Part shown: positions 37,092 to 45,364 of the stretch, piece by piece | Position numbering within the stretch: position 1 is the first letter of the stretch | How the letters are laid out: each line of letters starts with the position of its first letter | DNA from: Paraburkholderia bannensis | Lineage (GTDB): Bacteria > Pseudomonadota > Gammaproteobacteria > Burkholderiales > Burkholderiaceae | Length of the DNA stretch: 64,000 nucleotides | Direction: 5' to 3' | NCBI RefSeq assembly: GCF_014200455.1 | Contig: NZ_JACHBW010000002.1 | Span: 310,001 to 374,000, forward strand | Notes under the pieces: model-generated | Seen by the model: only the letters and a program-made list of their open reading frames with translations | Databases searched by the model: none | What the model was told of the DNA's origin: nothing | Made by a program: the position numbers and the translations under genes

Positions 37092-37451
37092 ATGAACGAA
37101 AAAGACGAAGAATTTTTCATCGAGCTTGGCAAGCGCATTGCTGGGGCGAGAAGGGCGTGCGGCATGACTCAACAGGACTTGGCAGACATGCTGGGAATAG
37201 CGCAACAAACGCTCGCCCACTATGAAGTCGGCCGCTCGCGTATACCGGCATCGCTATTGCCAGCTTTGACAGAACGTTTGTTGATCTCTTTCGAAGAATT
37301 GCTATGCAGACCAGCCGCGCGAAGCGCAGGCAAAGCAAGCCCGCTATCGCGCCTGCAACGGCAACTCAACGCAATCGAACAACTACCCCGAACGAAACAG
37401 CATTTCGTCTCAGAAATGCTAGACACCATACTCGCCCAGCGAGTCAAGTAG
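37092..37451 (+). CDS. XRE-family helix-turn-helix regulator
   Basis: A 119-residue protein with a Cro/CI-type helix-turn-helix at about residues 11-65 (KRIAGARRACGMTQQDLADMLGIAQQTLAHYEVGRSRIP). The remainder is a short helical tail. Composition is less GC-rich than the core genes. It lies 94 bp upstream of the SymE-type toxin gene in the same direction, suggesting a two-gene module in which it could act as repressor or antitoxin. The module sits beside tRNA-Ala, a common insertion place for accessory DNA. Confidence 0.88.
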   Translation: MNEKDEEFFIELGKRIAGARRACGMTQQDLADMLGIAQQTLAHYEVGRSRIPASLLPALTERLLISFEELLCRPAARSAGKASPLSRLQRQLNAIEQLPRTKQHFVSEMLDTILAQRVK

Positions 37452-37545
37452 CCGTAGTTTCAAAGCAGTAAACGAAGCGCGGGCCATGAGTGTTACCAGC
37501 ACTCACAGCCCGCTAACCAAAACCAACTCATTGCAGGAGTTGACC

Positions 37546-37770
37546 ATGGCTAACGCCAATCTTAATGCATCGCCCACTCATCCTGAGCGCCGGGTAACCA
37601 TTCAGCAGTCCTCGCGGTACCGCAGCCTCAGCGCTCGCACAAGAACTGACCCGCCGCTTTACCCTTGGCTCAAGCTATCTGGCCGCTGGCTCGAACTCGC
37701 AGGATTTGAAGCAGGCCAGCGGGTCAAAGTGACGGTAGAGGACAACCGGCTCGTGATCACACCAGACTGA
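37546..37770 (+). CDS. symE: SymE-type toxin (type I addiction module family)
   Basis: A 74-residue protein. The C-terminal half, PWLKLSGRWLELAGFEAG followed by RVKVTVEDNRLVI, is the SymE toxin core, an AbrB-like swapped-hairpin fold. In E. coli SymE is an SOS-induced RNA-associated toxin controlled by the antisense RNA SymR. Start: ATG at 37546 has CAGGAGTTGACC in front; an in-frame ATG at 37486 adds 20 residues but lacks a binding site. The 5' segment before 37546 could host an antisense RNA, which cannot be read from sequence alone. Confidence 0.87.
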   Translation: MANANLNASPTHPERRVTIQQSSRYRSLSARTRTDPPLYPWLKLSGRWLELAGFEAGQRVKVTVEDNRLVITPD

Positions 37771-37823
37771 TCCGCCAATCCAGGGCCGGAGGCAAGAAGA
37801 GAAGGGGACTCGCCCCTTCTCTC

Positions 37824-38270
37824 TCACTGCCTGATCTCCGCCTCCACCAGCTCCGCAAGCAGCACCAGCGATTCCTGCCACCCTAGGTAACAAGCCTCAA
37901 CCGGAATAACCTCCGGAATGCCTTCCTGCACGACGCTCATTTCCGCACCGAAGAAAACCGCACGCAATTCCACCGTCGTCTGCATCGCACCAGCCAAATG
38001 CTGATCCTCGAACACGCCCGTGTAACGCAACCGCTCATTCGGCACGAGTTCGAGATATTCGCCGCCAAACGAATGAATGTGTCCGGTCGTGAAATTCCTG
38101 AACGACATCCGATAACGCCCGCCAACCTTCGCATCGAGTTCATGAACCGTGCAGGTGAAGCCATTGGGCGGAAGCCATTTCACGATTGCGCTCACGTCGA
38201 GAAAAGCGCGGTAGATGCGCTCGGGCGGTGCGCGCAGCACACGATGCAAACGGACGGTGTTCGATGCCAT
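37824..38270 (-). CDS. SRPBCC/AHSA1-family protein
   Basis: A 148-residue START-like protein of the AHSA1 (activator of Hsp90 ATPase homolog 1-like) group. It shows the family start LHRVLRAPPERIYRAFLDVSAIVKWLPP (about 7-34) and GWQESLVLLAELVE at the C-terminus. It binds a hydrophobic ligand in a deep cavity; the actual ligand is unknown. The ATG at 38270 fits the family length. It is convergent with symE, at the right edge of the accessory patch. Confidence 0.92.
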   Translation of the reverse strand: MASNTVRLHRVLRAPPERIYRAFLDVSAIVKWLPPNGFTCTVHELDAKVGGRYRMSFRNFTTGHIHSFGGEYLELVPNERLRYTGVFEDQHLAGAMQTTVELRAVFFGAEMSVVQEGIPEVIPVEACYLGWQESLVLLAELVEAEIRQ

Positions 38271-38384
38271 GTCCAGGCTCCAAGGTTGATGGATCGCCCT
38301 GCAATAGTAGGCTCGCGCGGGCCGCATCGCCTAAACTTCCCAATACCGAACGCAGCCGCTTACCCGCGGCACCTGGAGGCTAGA

Positions 38385-38678
38385 ATGAGCGCTCAACCGC
38401 TAGCGTCGCATCAGGTCGACCACGAAGGCTTCGAAATCCACATCACGGCCGCTCCGATAGAAGAAAGCGCCACGCGCTACACCTACACGGCCTACATCTG
38501 CCACCCCGGCGCCAATCCGGCCAAACCAGGCCAGACCGTCCCTTACCACGCCAACGGCGAGGAAACCTTCCGCACCGAGCAGGACGCGATCGAAGAAGCC
38601 GCCCACATTGGCCGAAGCATCATCGACGGTACGCATCCCGACCTGTCGGTGCTATCGCTAGTTACCCACGGCTTCTAA
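38385..38678 (+). CDS. Conserved small protein of unknown function
   Basis: A 97-residue soluble protein without motifs I can name. It opens with MSAQPLASHQVDHEGFEI and contains an extended beta pattern (YTYTAYICHP), then a helix rich in Glu/Asp/Ala (TEQDAIEEAAHIGRSIID). The ATG has GGAGG 7 nt upstream. The divergent AHSA1 gene starts 115 bp away. Composition is like that of core genes. Confidence 0.78.
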   Translation: MSAQPLASHQVDHEGFEIHITAAPIEESATRYTYTAYICHPGANPAKPGQTVPYHANGEETFRTEQDAIEEAAHIGRSIIDGTHPDLSVLSLVTHGF

Positions 38679-38785
38679 ACCCGCAACTAACAGCCAGCCA
38701 AAGCCGCGCACACAGGCACTAACACAAGCCCAACCCCCTGCTACCATCGGCGCTTACATAACGCGACAAAACACAACAAAGCGCG

Positions 38786-39595
38786 ATGCTCGCCCTCAAG
38801 CTCACGCTCGTTCCGCTTTTCCTGCTGTTCGTATCGATGTCCGGCAAGCTGTGGGGCCCCCCTGTAGCAGGCTGGCTTGCCGGTTTGCCAGTCGTGGCAG
38901 GCCCGATTCTTTTCCTGCTCGTGATCGACCGCGGCGCAGCCTTCGGAGCCCGAGCCGCTACGCTCTCGCTTTACGCGATCCTCGCATCGGAATCGTTCAA
39001 CTTTGCCTACGCGTGGGCATGCCGCACACGTCCGTGGTGGCTCGCACTCGCGGCAGGACTCTGCGCATGGCTCGCAGCAGCATGCGTGCTCTCACGACTA
39101 CCGGTATCCTGGCATTGGGCACTGGCCGTCGCGCTAATCGCAACGTGCTTCGGCCAAACCTTCCTGCCACGCAGCACCGCAATCGCACCGGCCGCAAAAC
39201 TAACGAGAAAAGACCTCGCCTCCCGCATGGCGGCAGGAGCAGCACTCACGCTCATCGTCACCGCGCTCTCAGGCCGTCTCGGCCCTGCATGGAGCGGCTT
39301 GCTCGCCGTATTCCCGTTACTAGGCAGCATACTGGCCGTCTCGTCGCATCGGGCGCACGGCGCGCCGTTCGTGATCGTTTTACTACGGGGAATGGTGTTA
39401 GGCCGCTTCGGCTTCGCAGCCTTCTGCCTGACGCTCGCACTGGGTCTGGACCATCAACCAGCGCCGCTGGTGTTCATCGAAGCATCCATCATCACCATGC
39501 TCGTCCAGACAGCCAGCGCCCGTCTTGCGCGCGTGAAGCGCACACAACCCGCCGCCCGCGCCAACCTGCGCACGGAAACCGCCACACCAGAATAA
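38786..39595 (+). CDS. Integral membrane protein of unknown function
   Basis: A 269-residue protein with about eight hydrophobic segments, arranged as two similar halves of four (first half to about residue 130, second from about 145). A glycine/proline-rich MSGKLWGPPVAGWLAGLPV motif follows TM1. The basic C-terminal tail is about 25 residues. I do not recognise the family; it is probably a small permease or transporter. It lies alone between a small unknown gene and a minus-strand terminator. Confidence 0.8.
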   Translation: MLALKLTLVPLFLLFVSMSGKLWGPPVAGWLAGLPVVAGPILFLLVIDRGAAFGARAATLSLYAILASESFNFAYAWACRTRPWWLALAAGLCAWLAAACVLSRLPVSWHWALAVALIATCFGQTFLPRSTAIAPAAKLTRKDLASRMAAGAALTLIVTALSGRLGPAWSGLLAVFPLLGSILAVSSHRAHGAPFVIVLLRGMVLGRFGFAAFCLTLALGLDHQPAPLVFIEASIITMLVQTASARLARVKRTQPAARANLRTETATPE

Positions 39596-39906
39596 AGAAG
39601 GGAAAAAGCAGACAAGTCCGCGCACCGACGCCAACGAAGCGCGAACCGATAGAACAAGGTGTGCAGCACCCGCGATCCACGAAGGAAACAGGAAAAAGGC
39701 CCGGACACAAAGTGCCCGGGCAAGCCGCCGGATAACCGACGGCGGAGGTTTCCTGGGGGTGTGCCTTACACGAAGCGAGCCGCATAAGGCGACGATAACA
39801 AACGTATCGGCACAACGACTGAAGGGCCCGCGCGAGCGCGAGCCCAACTGGCGTAGGTCAAACAGCGCACCGCAAGGCGCAGTGCGCGACGCCTGACCGA
39901 GGCGAA
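39596..39906. other. Intergenic region with the DUF4148 terminator
   Basis: 311 bp between convergent genes. It contains the minus-strand terminator at 39694-39720 and a GC-rich palindromic patch near 39826-39846. No gene is supported. Confidence 0.6.
39694..39720 (-). terminator. Terminator of the DUF4148 gene
   Basis: A 9-bp stem with one mismatch (39700-39708 with 39712-39720, CCCGGACAC/GTGCCCGGG), 3-nt loop. Read on the minus strand it is followed by CCTTTTTCC. Confidence 0.7.
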
Positions 39907-40221
39907 TTACTGACCGAAATAAACCGGCTTGATGTTTTCCGTCGTACGCGCGCCGGCTTGCGTCGAACCATTGGTCGATGCGCCGTAAGCGGTCGCCTCA
40001 GCCGTCGCGTTCTGTTGCGCGACGCGCGCTTGCGCGGCTTGCAGGTCTTCCGGGTAGTACGGGCTCGACAGGCCCGGGCGGTAGCCGGCCTTTTCGAGTT
40101 GCACGAGTTCGGCGCGCACCTGGGCGCGGGTCAGCGGCTGCTGGTTGTTCGCCTGGGCGAACGACACGGCCGGAGCGGCAAGAACGGTAGCAGCGATTGC
40201 CGCAGCAATAAGGGACTTCAT
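39907..40221 (-). CDS. DUF4148 small secreted protein
   Basis: A 104-residue protein: signal peptide at residues 1-22 (MKSLIAAAIAATVLAAPAVSFA) and the DUF4148 core LTRAQVRAELVQLEKAGYRPG. The Ser/Thr/Gly-rich C-terminal tail ends near VYFGQ. Periplasmic, function unknown. The ATG at 40221 has GGAGG about 10 nt upstream. It is divergent from the bufferin operon, with 286 bp between their starts. Confidence 0.93.
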   Translation of the reverse strand: MKSLIAAAIAATVLAAPAVSFAQANNQQPLTRAQVRAELVQLEKAGYRPGLSSPYYPEDLQAAQARVAQQNATAEATAYGASTNGSTQAGARTTENIKPVYFGQ

Positions 40222-40507
40222 GATCAACAACCTCCGAAAATTATCATTCGAACCGTAACAATCTTCGCGCTCGATTCGTTGGTGTGACTTTATTGCGGTG
40301 CACATCAAAGATAAATATCGGGATACGGCAAACATCATTGCGCAAACCGTGATAATTCGCGCTCTGATGCGGTGCCAGAACGCGCTGCCCGAAATGCCGA
40401 TCCAAACGCTCCCGGGAATTCGACCTCGTCGGCGCTGAGGCAAAATAGTGCGCACAGAGCCGCGCGCGCAACGCCGCGCGGCAACCGCAACCTCCAGGAG
40501 ATTTCCC

Positions 40508-40762
40508 ATGAAAAACGCGCTCGGCCGTCAGGCCGCGATCGCCGCCGCGCTGGCGGGTCTTGCAACGGCAGCGGCGGGCGTGGCGCACGCCGACGATCAG
40601 GTGAACTGCTATGGCGTCGCCAAGGCTGGCCAGAACGATTGTTCGAGCAAGACCGGCGTGCACGACTGCGCGGGCCAGGCGAAAGTCGATCACGACAAGG
40701 GCGACTTCAAGACGATGCCGAAGGGCACCTGCGAAAAGCTCGGCGGCACGCCGGAGACGTAA
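40508..40762 (+). CDS. bufA1: Bufferin precursor (BufA1 family, DUF2282), four-cysteine secreted peptide
   Basis: An 84-residue precursor. A Sec signal peptide (residues 1-28, ending AHA-D) precedes a 56-residue core with exactly four cysteines (C34, C45, C54, C75) set in NCYG, NDCSS, HDCAG and GTCEK. This is the pattern of DUF2282 bufferins, periplasmic peptides whose cysteines are modified by MNIO enzymes (some to thiooxazoles) and which bind copper. The ATG has CAGGAG 9 nt upstream. The genes for the maturase and partner follow immediately. The metal and the modification are inferred from the family. Confidence 0.93.
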   Translation: MKNALGRQAAIAAALAGLATAAAGVAHADDQVNCYGVAKAGQNDCSSKTGVHDCAGQAKVDHDKGDFKTMPKGTCEKLGGTPET

Positions 40763-40774
40763 CTCGCGCGTGCG

Positions 40775-41620
40775 ATGACGATGTCCATGGATCCGCCACG
40801 AAAGCAGCAAGACGTTCAAGGCGTCGGCATCGGCTTGCGTCATGCGCATTACGACGCCTTCATGCAAGCGCCGCCGCCCATCGGCTGGGTCGAGGTGCAT
40901 AGCGAAAACTATTTCGGCGACGGCGGTTACGATCTGCATGTGCTCGACACCGTGCGCCGCGATCTGCCGGTGAGCCTGCATGGCGTCGGGCTTGGCCTCG
41001 GGTCGGCCGCGCCGCTCGACGAAACGCATCTCGCGCGCCTAGCACGGCTCATCGAGCGCATCGAACCGGCGCTCGTCTCCGAGCATCTTTGCTGGGGCGC
41101 GACGCCGCATGCCGCGCTGCACGATCTCCTGCCGATGCCGCTCACGCAGGCCTCGCTCGATCACCTCAGCGCGCGCGTCGCGCTCATGCAGGACACGCTG
41201 CGCCGCCGCGTGCTGATCGAAAACGTCTCCACTTACGTGCGTTTTCGCGACGACGATTACACCGAAGCCGCGTTTCTCGCCGAGCTTGCGCGCCGCACCG
41301 GCTGTGGCGTGCTGCTCGACGTGAACAATCTCTACGTGAACCAGCGCAATCACGGCGAAGACGCGCTTGAGGCGATCAGCGCCTTGCCGCGCGAGATCGT
41401 CGGGGAACTGCATCTTGCGGGCCATCGCGTCACGCCAGCCGCGGTGATCGACGATCACGGCGCGCGCGTCGCGCCCGAGGTCTGGTCGCTTTACGATGCC
41501 GCGTTGCATCGCTTCGGCGCGGTGCCGACGCTGATCGAATGGGACACCGCCGTGCCGCCGCTCGACGTGCTGCTGGACGAAGCGCGGCAGGCGCAAGAAC
41601 GCTTGAGTGCGCACCGATGA
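40775..41620 (+). CDS. bufB: MNIO-family bufferin maturase (DUF692, BufB)
   Basis: A 281-residue TIM-barrel multinuclear iron enzyme. Candidate metal ligands are visible: H69 in SLHGVG, E103-H104 in SEHLCW, E149-N150 in IENVS, D182 and N184-N185 in LDVNN, H213 and H217 in ELHLAGH, and E255/D257 in IEWD. MNIO enzymes oxidatively modify precursor cysteines, here presumably those of the 84-residue product 12 bp upstream. The ATG at 40775 was used; two more ATG codons lie within five residues. It overlaps bufC by ATGA. Confidence 0.95.
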   Translation: MTMSMDPPRKQQDVQGVGIGLRHAHYDAFMQAPPPIGWVEVHSENYFGDGGYDLHVLDTVRRDLPVSLHGVGLGLGSAAPLDETHLARLARLIERIEPALVSEHLCWGATPHAALHDLLPMPLTQASLDHLSARVALMQDTLRRRVLIENVSTYVRFRDDDYTEAAFLAELARRTGCGVLLDVNNLYVNQRNHGEDALEAISALPREIVGELHLAGHRVTPAAVIDDHGARVAPEVWSLYDAALHRFGAVPTLIEWDTAVPPLDVLLDEARQAQERLSAHR

Positions 41621-42393
41621 ACCCGTCGCTGGAAACATTGCAGCGCGCATTCGCGGATGCCATCGACGATCCTGCCGCCGATGCCGCGCTGTTCGAATCT
41701 CTGCAAATAGCCGACCAAACCCTCGCCCACGAGCGTCTCGGCCTCTATCGCGGCAACGTGCGCGCGGCCCGTCGCGCGGCGCTGGCGAGCGCCTATCCCG
41801 TCATCGCACAACTCGCAGGCGGCGCTTACTTCGAGGCACTTTCGCTTGCCTACGCACGCGCCCATCCTGTGCGCGATGCGGACCTGAACCACTTTGGCGC
41901 ATCGCTGCCCGACTTCATCGCACGTTACGAAACCGACGCACGTTACGCCTATTTCGGCGATGTCGCGCGCATCGAATGGGCGCTGCATGTCGCGACATTC
42001 GCCGCGAACGTCACGCCGCTTTCAACGGCGCAGTGGCAGTCGATTGGCGTCGAAAAGCTCATGGCTGCGCGTCTACAAGTGAATCCGGCCTGCACGGCGC
42101 TGGAATCGCGCCACGCGGCCTTTGAAATCTGGCGTGCGCATCGCCAGAGCGCAGTCGCCGAATCCATCGACATCTACCAACCCAACTGGACGCTCATCGT
42201 GCGCCCGCAATGGCGATCCGCCGCGCTCGTGCATACGCGGGCCGCGCACGCCGCCTTCATCGCGCTCCAACGCGGCGAAACACTCGATGCCGCGCTCGAA
42301 CGCGCATTCTTGATCGACGACCATTTCGACTTCGCCGCGCAATGGCGCACGTGGATAGAAACGAATGCGATTACCGGTTTGCTCGATACCTGA
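41617..42393 (+). CDS. bufC: BufC/HvfC-type partner protein (DUF2063 N-terminal domain)
   Basis: A 258-residue protein. The N-terminal DUF2063 domain (about residues 5-95) includes [23 protein letters not shown] and [13 protein letters not shown]. The rest is a family-specific helical/beta domain ending [11 protein letters not shown]. In MNIO systems this partner binds the precursor leader and presents it to the enzyme. The ATG overlaps the bufB stop by 4 bp (ATGA), indicating tight co-expression at similar levels. It ends the operon; no DoxX-type or sigma-factor gene follows. Confidence 0.93.
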   Translation: MNPSLETLQRAFADAIDDPAADAALFESLQIADQTLAHERLGLYRGNVRAARRAALASAYPVIAQLAGGAYFEALSLAYARAHPVRDADLNHFGASLPDFIARYETDARYAYFGDVARIEWALHVATFAANVTPLSTAQWQSIGVEKLMAARLQVNPACTALESRHAAFEIWRAHRQSAVAESIDIYQPNWTLIVRPQWRSAALVHTRAAHAAFIALQRGETLDAALERAFLIDDHFDFAAQWRTWIETNAITGLLDT

Positions 42394-42644
42394 CTAGCGG
42401 TTAGCGAACATAAAAGAGGAATGTCGAATCAAAAAAACAGGATGCCGAAGCAAATAATCGCACAATGAAATAACCGCATTAATCAGGTGATTTCAACAGG
42501 GATGCCGATGTGATCCGCGCCACATAATCCCCACGCGCAGCGCGTTTTCGCGTTGTACACTCGATTGCAAACCGGCACGGCGCGCGCGCCGCGCATCGAC
42601 GTGCGCGTTCCGTTTCTCGCCCGCGCGTACGCGAGTCCACCGCC

Positions 42645-44150
42645 ATGATGACCCGCCGACCGAACGCCGTGATCGCCATCAGCATCGTGCTGGCTGCCGC
42701 CCTCACCGCGGTGGCCGGCTGGGTCATGGCGCAGATGCGCGAGGACGCGCTCGCCAGCGCCCGCGCCGCGGCTTACAACATGGCCTTGCTGTTCGAGCGC
42801 GATACTCAGCGCAATTTCGATGTCTACGCGCTGGCCCTGCAAGGCGTGATCGACGCCATCGACGATCCGCGCCTGACCGAACTCCCCTACGATCTGCGCC
42901 AGAGCGTGCTGTTCGACCGTTCGGCGACGGCGAGGAATCTCGGCGCGATTCTGGTCGCCAATGCCAGCGGCGATGTCGTGTTCGATTCGCGCGGCGCGCC
43001 GCCGCGCGAGCTCAATGTGGCCCATCGCGACTACTTCATCGCGCAGCGCGACTCGCCGCATACGGGTCTCTACGTCAGCCATCCGATGATGGCGCGCGAT
43101 GGCCCGGACAACGCCACCATCGGCCTCAGCCGTCGTCTGCAAAAGCCCGACGGCTCGTTCGCGGGCGTGGTGGTGGGCACGATGCGGCTGGACTATTTCC
43201 GTCGTCTGATGAGCGGGGTCGAGATCGGCGCGCATGGTGCGGTCACGCTCACGCTCGCCGACGGCACGCTGCTCATGCGCCGCCCATATGCGCCGGAGTT
43301 GATCGGCGGGAGCCTCGCTGATTCGGCGCTGTTTCAACGCTTCGAGCGCGAGCAACAGGGCGGCTTCTTCGGCGTCGGGCCGGTGGATGGCGTGCGCCGC
43401 TGGTTCGCGTTTCGGCGCGTGGACGGCTATCCGCTGATCTTCAGTGTGGCGGTGGCGGCCGGCGACATCTACTCCGAATGGCGTGCGCGCGCATGGATCA
43501 TCGGCTCGCTGACAGTGCTGCTCGACGCCTCGCTGATTGCGTTCGCGGCGTTGCTCTCGCGCCAGTTGCGGCGTCGCGAACTGCTCGAAGACGAGTTGCG
43601 CGCGCTGGCCGGCACCGATGCGCTCACGGCGCTCGCCAACCGCCGCGCCTTCGAGGCGCGCGCCGATCACGAATGGCTGCGCGCGCGGCGCTCGGGCCAG
43701 CCGCTCGCCGTGATCATGCTCGATGTCGACCGCTTCAAGCTCTACAACGACCGCTACGGCCATGCGGCGGGCGATGCGGCGCTGGCGGCTGTCGCGCGTT
43801 CGATCGGCAGCCATGCGCGGCGGCCGGGCGATTGCGCGGCGCGCTACGGCGGCGAGGAGTTCGTGCTGCTGCTGCCCGAGACCAACGCGGCCCAGGCGCT
43901 CGCCCACGCGGAGAAACTGCGCTCAGCCATCGAGACGCTCGACATTCCGCACGCGGACAGTCCCAACAACGTGCTCACGGCAAGCGTCGGCGTGGCGAGC
44001 ACATCCGCGAGCGATTTCGAAAGCTGGCGTGCGCTGGTCGAGGCCGCCGACGCCGCGCTCTACATCGCCAAGCGCGCGGGCCGCAACCGCGTGGCGGCCT
44101 GGCAGCCGAGCTTTGCGCGCGAGCACCACAGCGCCGGGCCGGAGCTGTAA
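42645..44150 (+). CDS. Diguanylate cyclase with periplasmic Cache-type sensor
   Basis: A 501-residue protein: TM1 (about 8-28), a periplasmic double-Cache/PDC sensor (about 35-275, with AHRDYFIAQRDSPHTGLYVSHPM-like ligand pocket sequence near 126-148), TM2 (about 284-304), and a GGDEF domain. The active site GGEEF is at 402-406 and the inhibitory I-site RPGD at 393-396 has the required five-residue spacing, so the enzyme should make cyclic di-GMP and be product-inhibited. It senses an unknown small molecule. It is followed by a separate unit starting with an operator-like repeat. Confidence 0.95.
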   Translation: MMTRRPNAVIAISIVLAAALTAVAGWVMAQMREDALASARAAAYNMALLFERDTQRNFDVYALALQGVIDAIDDPRLTELPYDLRQSVLFDRSATARNLGAILVANASGDVVFDSRGAPPRELNVAHRDYFIAQRDSPHTGLYVSHPMMARDGPDNATIGLSRRLQKPDGSFAGVVVGTMRLDYFRRLMSGVEIGAHGAVTLTLADGTLLMRRPYAPELIGGSLADSALFQRFEREQQGGFFGVGPVDGVRRWFAFRRVDGYPLIFSVAVAAGDIYSEWRARAWIIGSLTVLLDASLIAFAALLSRQLRRRELLEDELRALAGTDALTALANRRAFEARADHEWLRARRSGQPLAVIMLDVDRFKLYNDRYGHAAGDAALAAVARSIGSHARRPGDCAARYGGEEFVLLLPETNAAQALAHAEKLRSAIETLDIPHADSPNNVLTASVGVASTSASDFESWRALVEAADAALYIAKRAGRNRVAAWQPSFAREHHSAGPEL

Positions 44151-44156
44151 ACATTT

Positions 44157-44196
44157 TTACCCGGATGATATTGCGTCGATAAATTTATCCGGGTAA
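44157..44196. promoter_or_regulatory. Inverted repeat TTACCCGGAT-N20-ATCCGGGTAA, candidate operator
   Basis: Perfect 10-bp arms at 44157-44166 and 44187-44196, separated by an AT-rich 20-bp spacer, 36 bp before the DUF2239 gene start. The centre-to-centre spacing of 30 bp is about three helical turns, as for a dimer pair or tetramer. It is in promoter position and probably binds a repressor encoded elsewhere. Confidence 0.6.
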
Positions 44197-44231
44197 TATT
44201 CGCCGCATCGTTAAACGTAAGGACCATCACG

Positions 44232-44882
44232 ATGACAGCGACATCCACTCAAGCGCCCCATGGCGCGGGCGTCACAGCCTTCGCGGGCACACGGCTGATC
44301 GCGCGCGGCGCGCCGCTCGACGTGGCGCTGGCGGTCAAGGCGGCGCTGGAGCAGGGCGAATCGGCGTCCATGCTGGTCTTCGACGACCGCGACGCCACCC
44401 AGGTGGAGTTCGACTTGCGCGGCCGTCCCGCCGATGTCGCCGCACGTCTGGCTGCCGATGCGGCCTGGCAGGCGAAAACCGCCGCGGCGAGCGAAACCGC
44501 AACCGACACCCCAGGCGAAGCACTCAACGATGACACCCCGCGTGGACGTGGCCGCCCGAAGCTCGGCGTGGTCGCGCGCGAAGTCACGCTGCTGCCGCGT
44601 CACTGGGACTGGCTGGCGGCGCAACCGGGCGGCGCGTCGGTGGTGCTGCGCAAGCTGGTGGATAACGCGCGCCACGCCAGCGAGGCAAAGGATCGCGTGC
44701 GCACCTCGCGCGAAGCCGTGCATCGCTTCATGACGGCGCTGGCGGGCAATCTGCCGGGCTACGAGGAGGCGCTGCGCGCGCTCTACGCGGGCGAGCGCGC
44801 GCGCTTTGAAGCGTGGAGCGTGGACTGGCCCGAGGGCGTGCGCGACTACGTGCGGGAACTGGCGCAAGGCGCGTTTGCCTGA
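44232..44882 (+). CDS. DUF2239-family protein
   Basis: A 216-residue protein. The N-terminal part has the family's FAGTRLIARGAPLDVALAVK pattern; the C-terminal half GRPKLGVVAREVTLLPRHWDWLAAQPGGASVVLRKLVD (about 107-144) is the most conserved segment. DUF2239 has no established function; the C-terminal half looks like a ribbon-helix-helix-type DNA-binding region, which is only a suggestion. It is preceded by a strong inverted repeat and is likely regulated through it. Single gene. Confidence 0.9.
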   Translation: MTATSTQAPHGAGVTAFAGTRLIARGAPLDVALAVKAALEQGESASMLVFDDRDATQVEFDLRGRPADVAARLAADAAWQAKTAAASETATDTPGEALNDDTPRGRGRPKLGVVAREVTLLPRHWDWLAAQPGGASVVLRKLVDNARHASEAKDRVRTSREAVHRFMTALAGNLPGYEEALRALYAGERARFEAWSVDWPEGVRDYVRELAQGAFA

Positions 44883-45364
44883 GCGCCTTACCGCCTGACG
44901 CAATTACACGAAAGCCACCAAAACCGCAGGCGAAAAAAAACCGCTCAGGCCGAAAGGCATGAGCGGGAAGTCGGAGAGTTTACAACTTACAACCTCTGCA
45001 TGAACAGTCATGGGGTCACGCAGTAGATCCAGTCTACGGACAGCCCCTGCGCCTCGATATAAGACTTGTCCGAATCTCCATCCCCGCGCGCATTTCGGGT
45101 GTTTCCTCCTGCCCACACGCAGGGAGACTTTGCCTTGCCACGCGGATTGCGGCTCCGTACACTCGCGCGTGATTTCTCTGACGGCCAAGACGCGGCTCCC
45201 GCAGCATGCACGCGGGCCGCGTTCCGTTCCAAACAAATAGCACCTGACCACACTGGCAGCCCGCGTCATCCCGGGGGCGTCGCGGACGATACGCGGCCAC
45301 AGACGGTCGCGGTATCAGGTCACAACACCACAAGCACACCAAAGCACATAAAAAAGGAACCCTC
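44883..45364. other. 482-bp region upstream of uraA with an orphan minus-strand terminator
   Basis: No plus-strand gene is convincing. The minus strand has a clear terminator at 44933-44966 and, upstream of it, a 19-codon frame 45034-45093 with AGGAGG 11 nt before its ATG. Hairpins GTAGA-TCCAG-TCTAC and CGGACA/TGTCCG lie near 45020-45075. The right end holds the uraA leader and GGAACC ribosome binding site. Confidence 0.55.
44933..44966 (-). terminator. Orphan minus-strand intrinsic terminator
   Basis: A 7-bp stem (44941-44947 with 44960-44966, CCGCTCA/TGAGCGG) extended by GCC/GGC around a GAAA tetraloop, followed on the minus strand by eight T residues. No annotated minus-strand gene lies upstream of it; the plus side lacks a U-run. 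Confidence 0.8.

Noticed and set aside
45008..45253. An 81-codon minus-strand frame upstream of the orphan terminator
   Set aside because: No start codon with a good binding site in this frame; the 19-codon frame 45034-45093 has better translation signals, and neither is certain.
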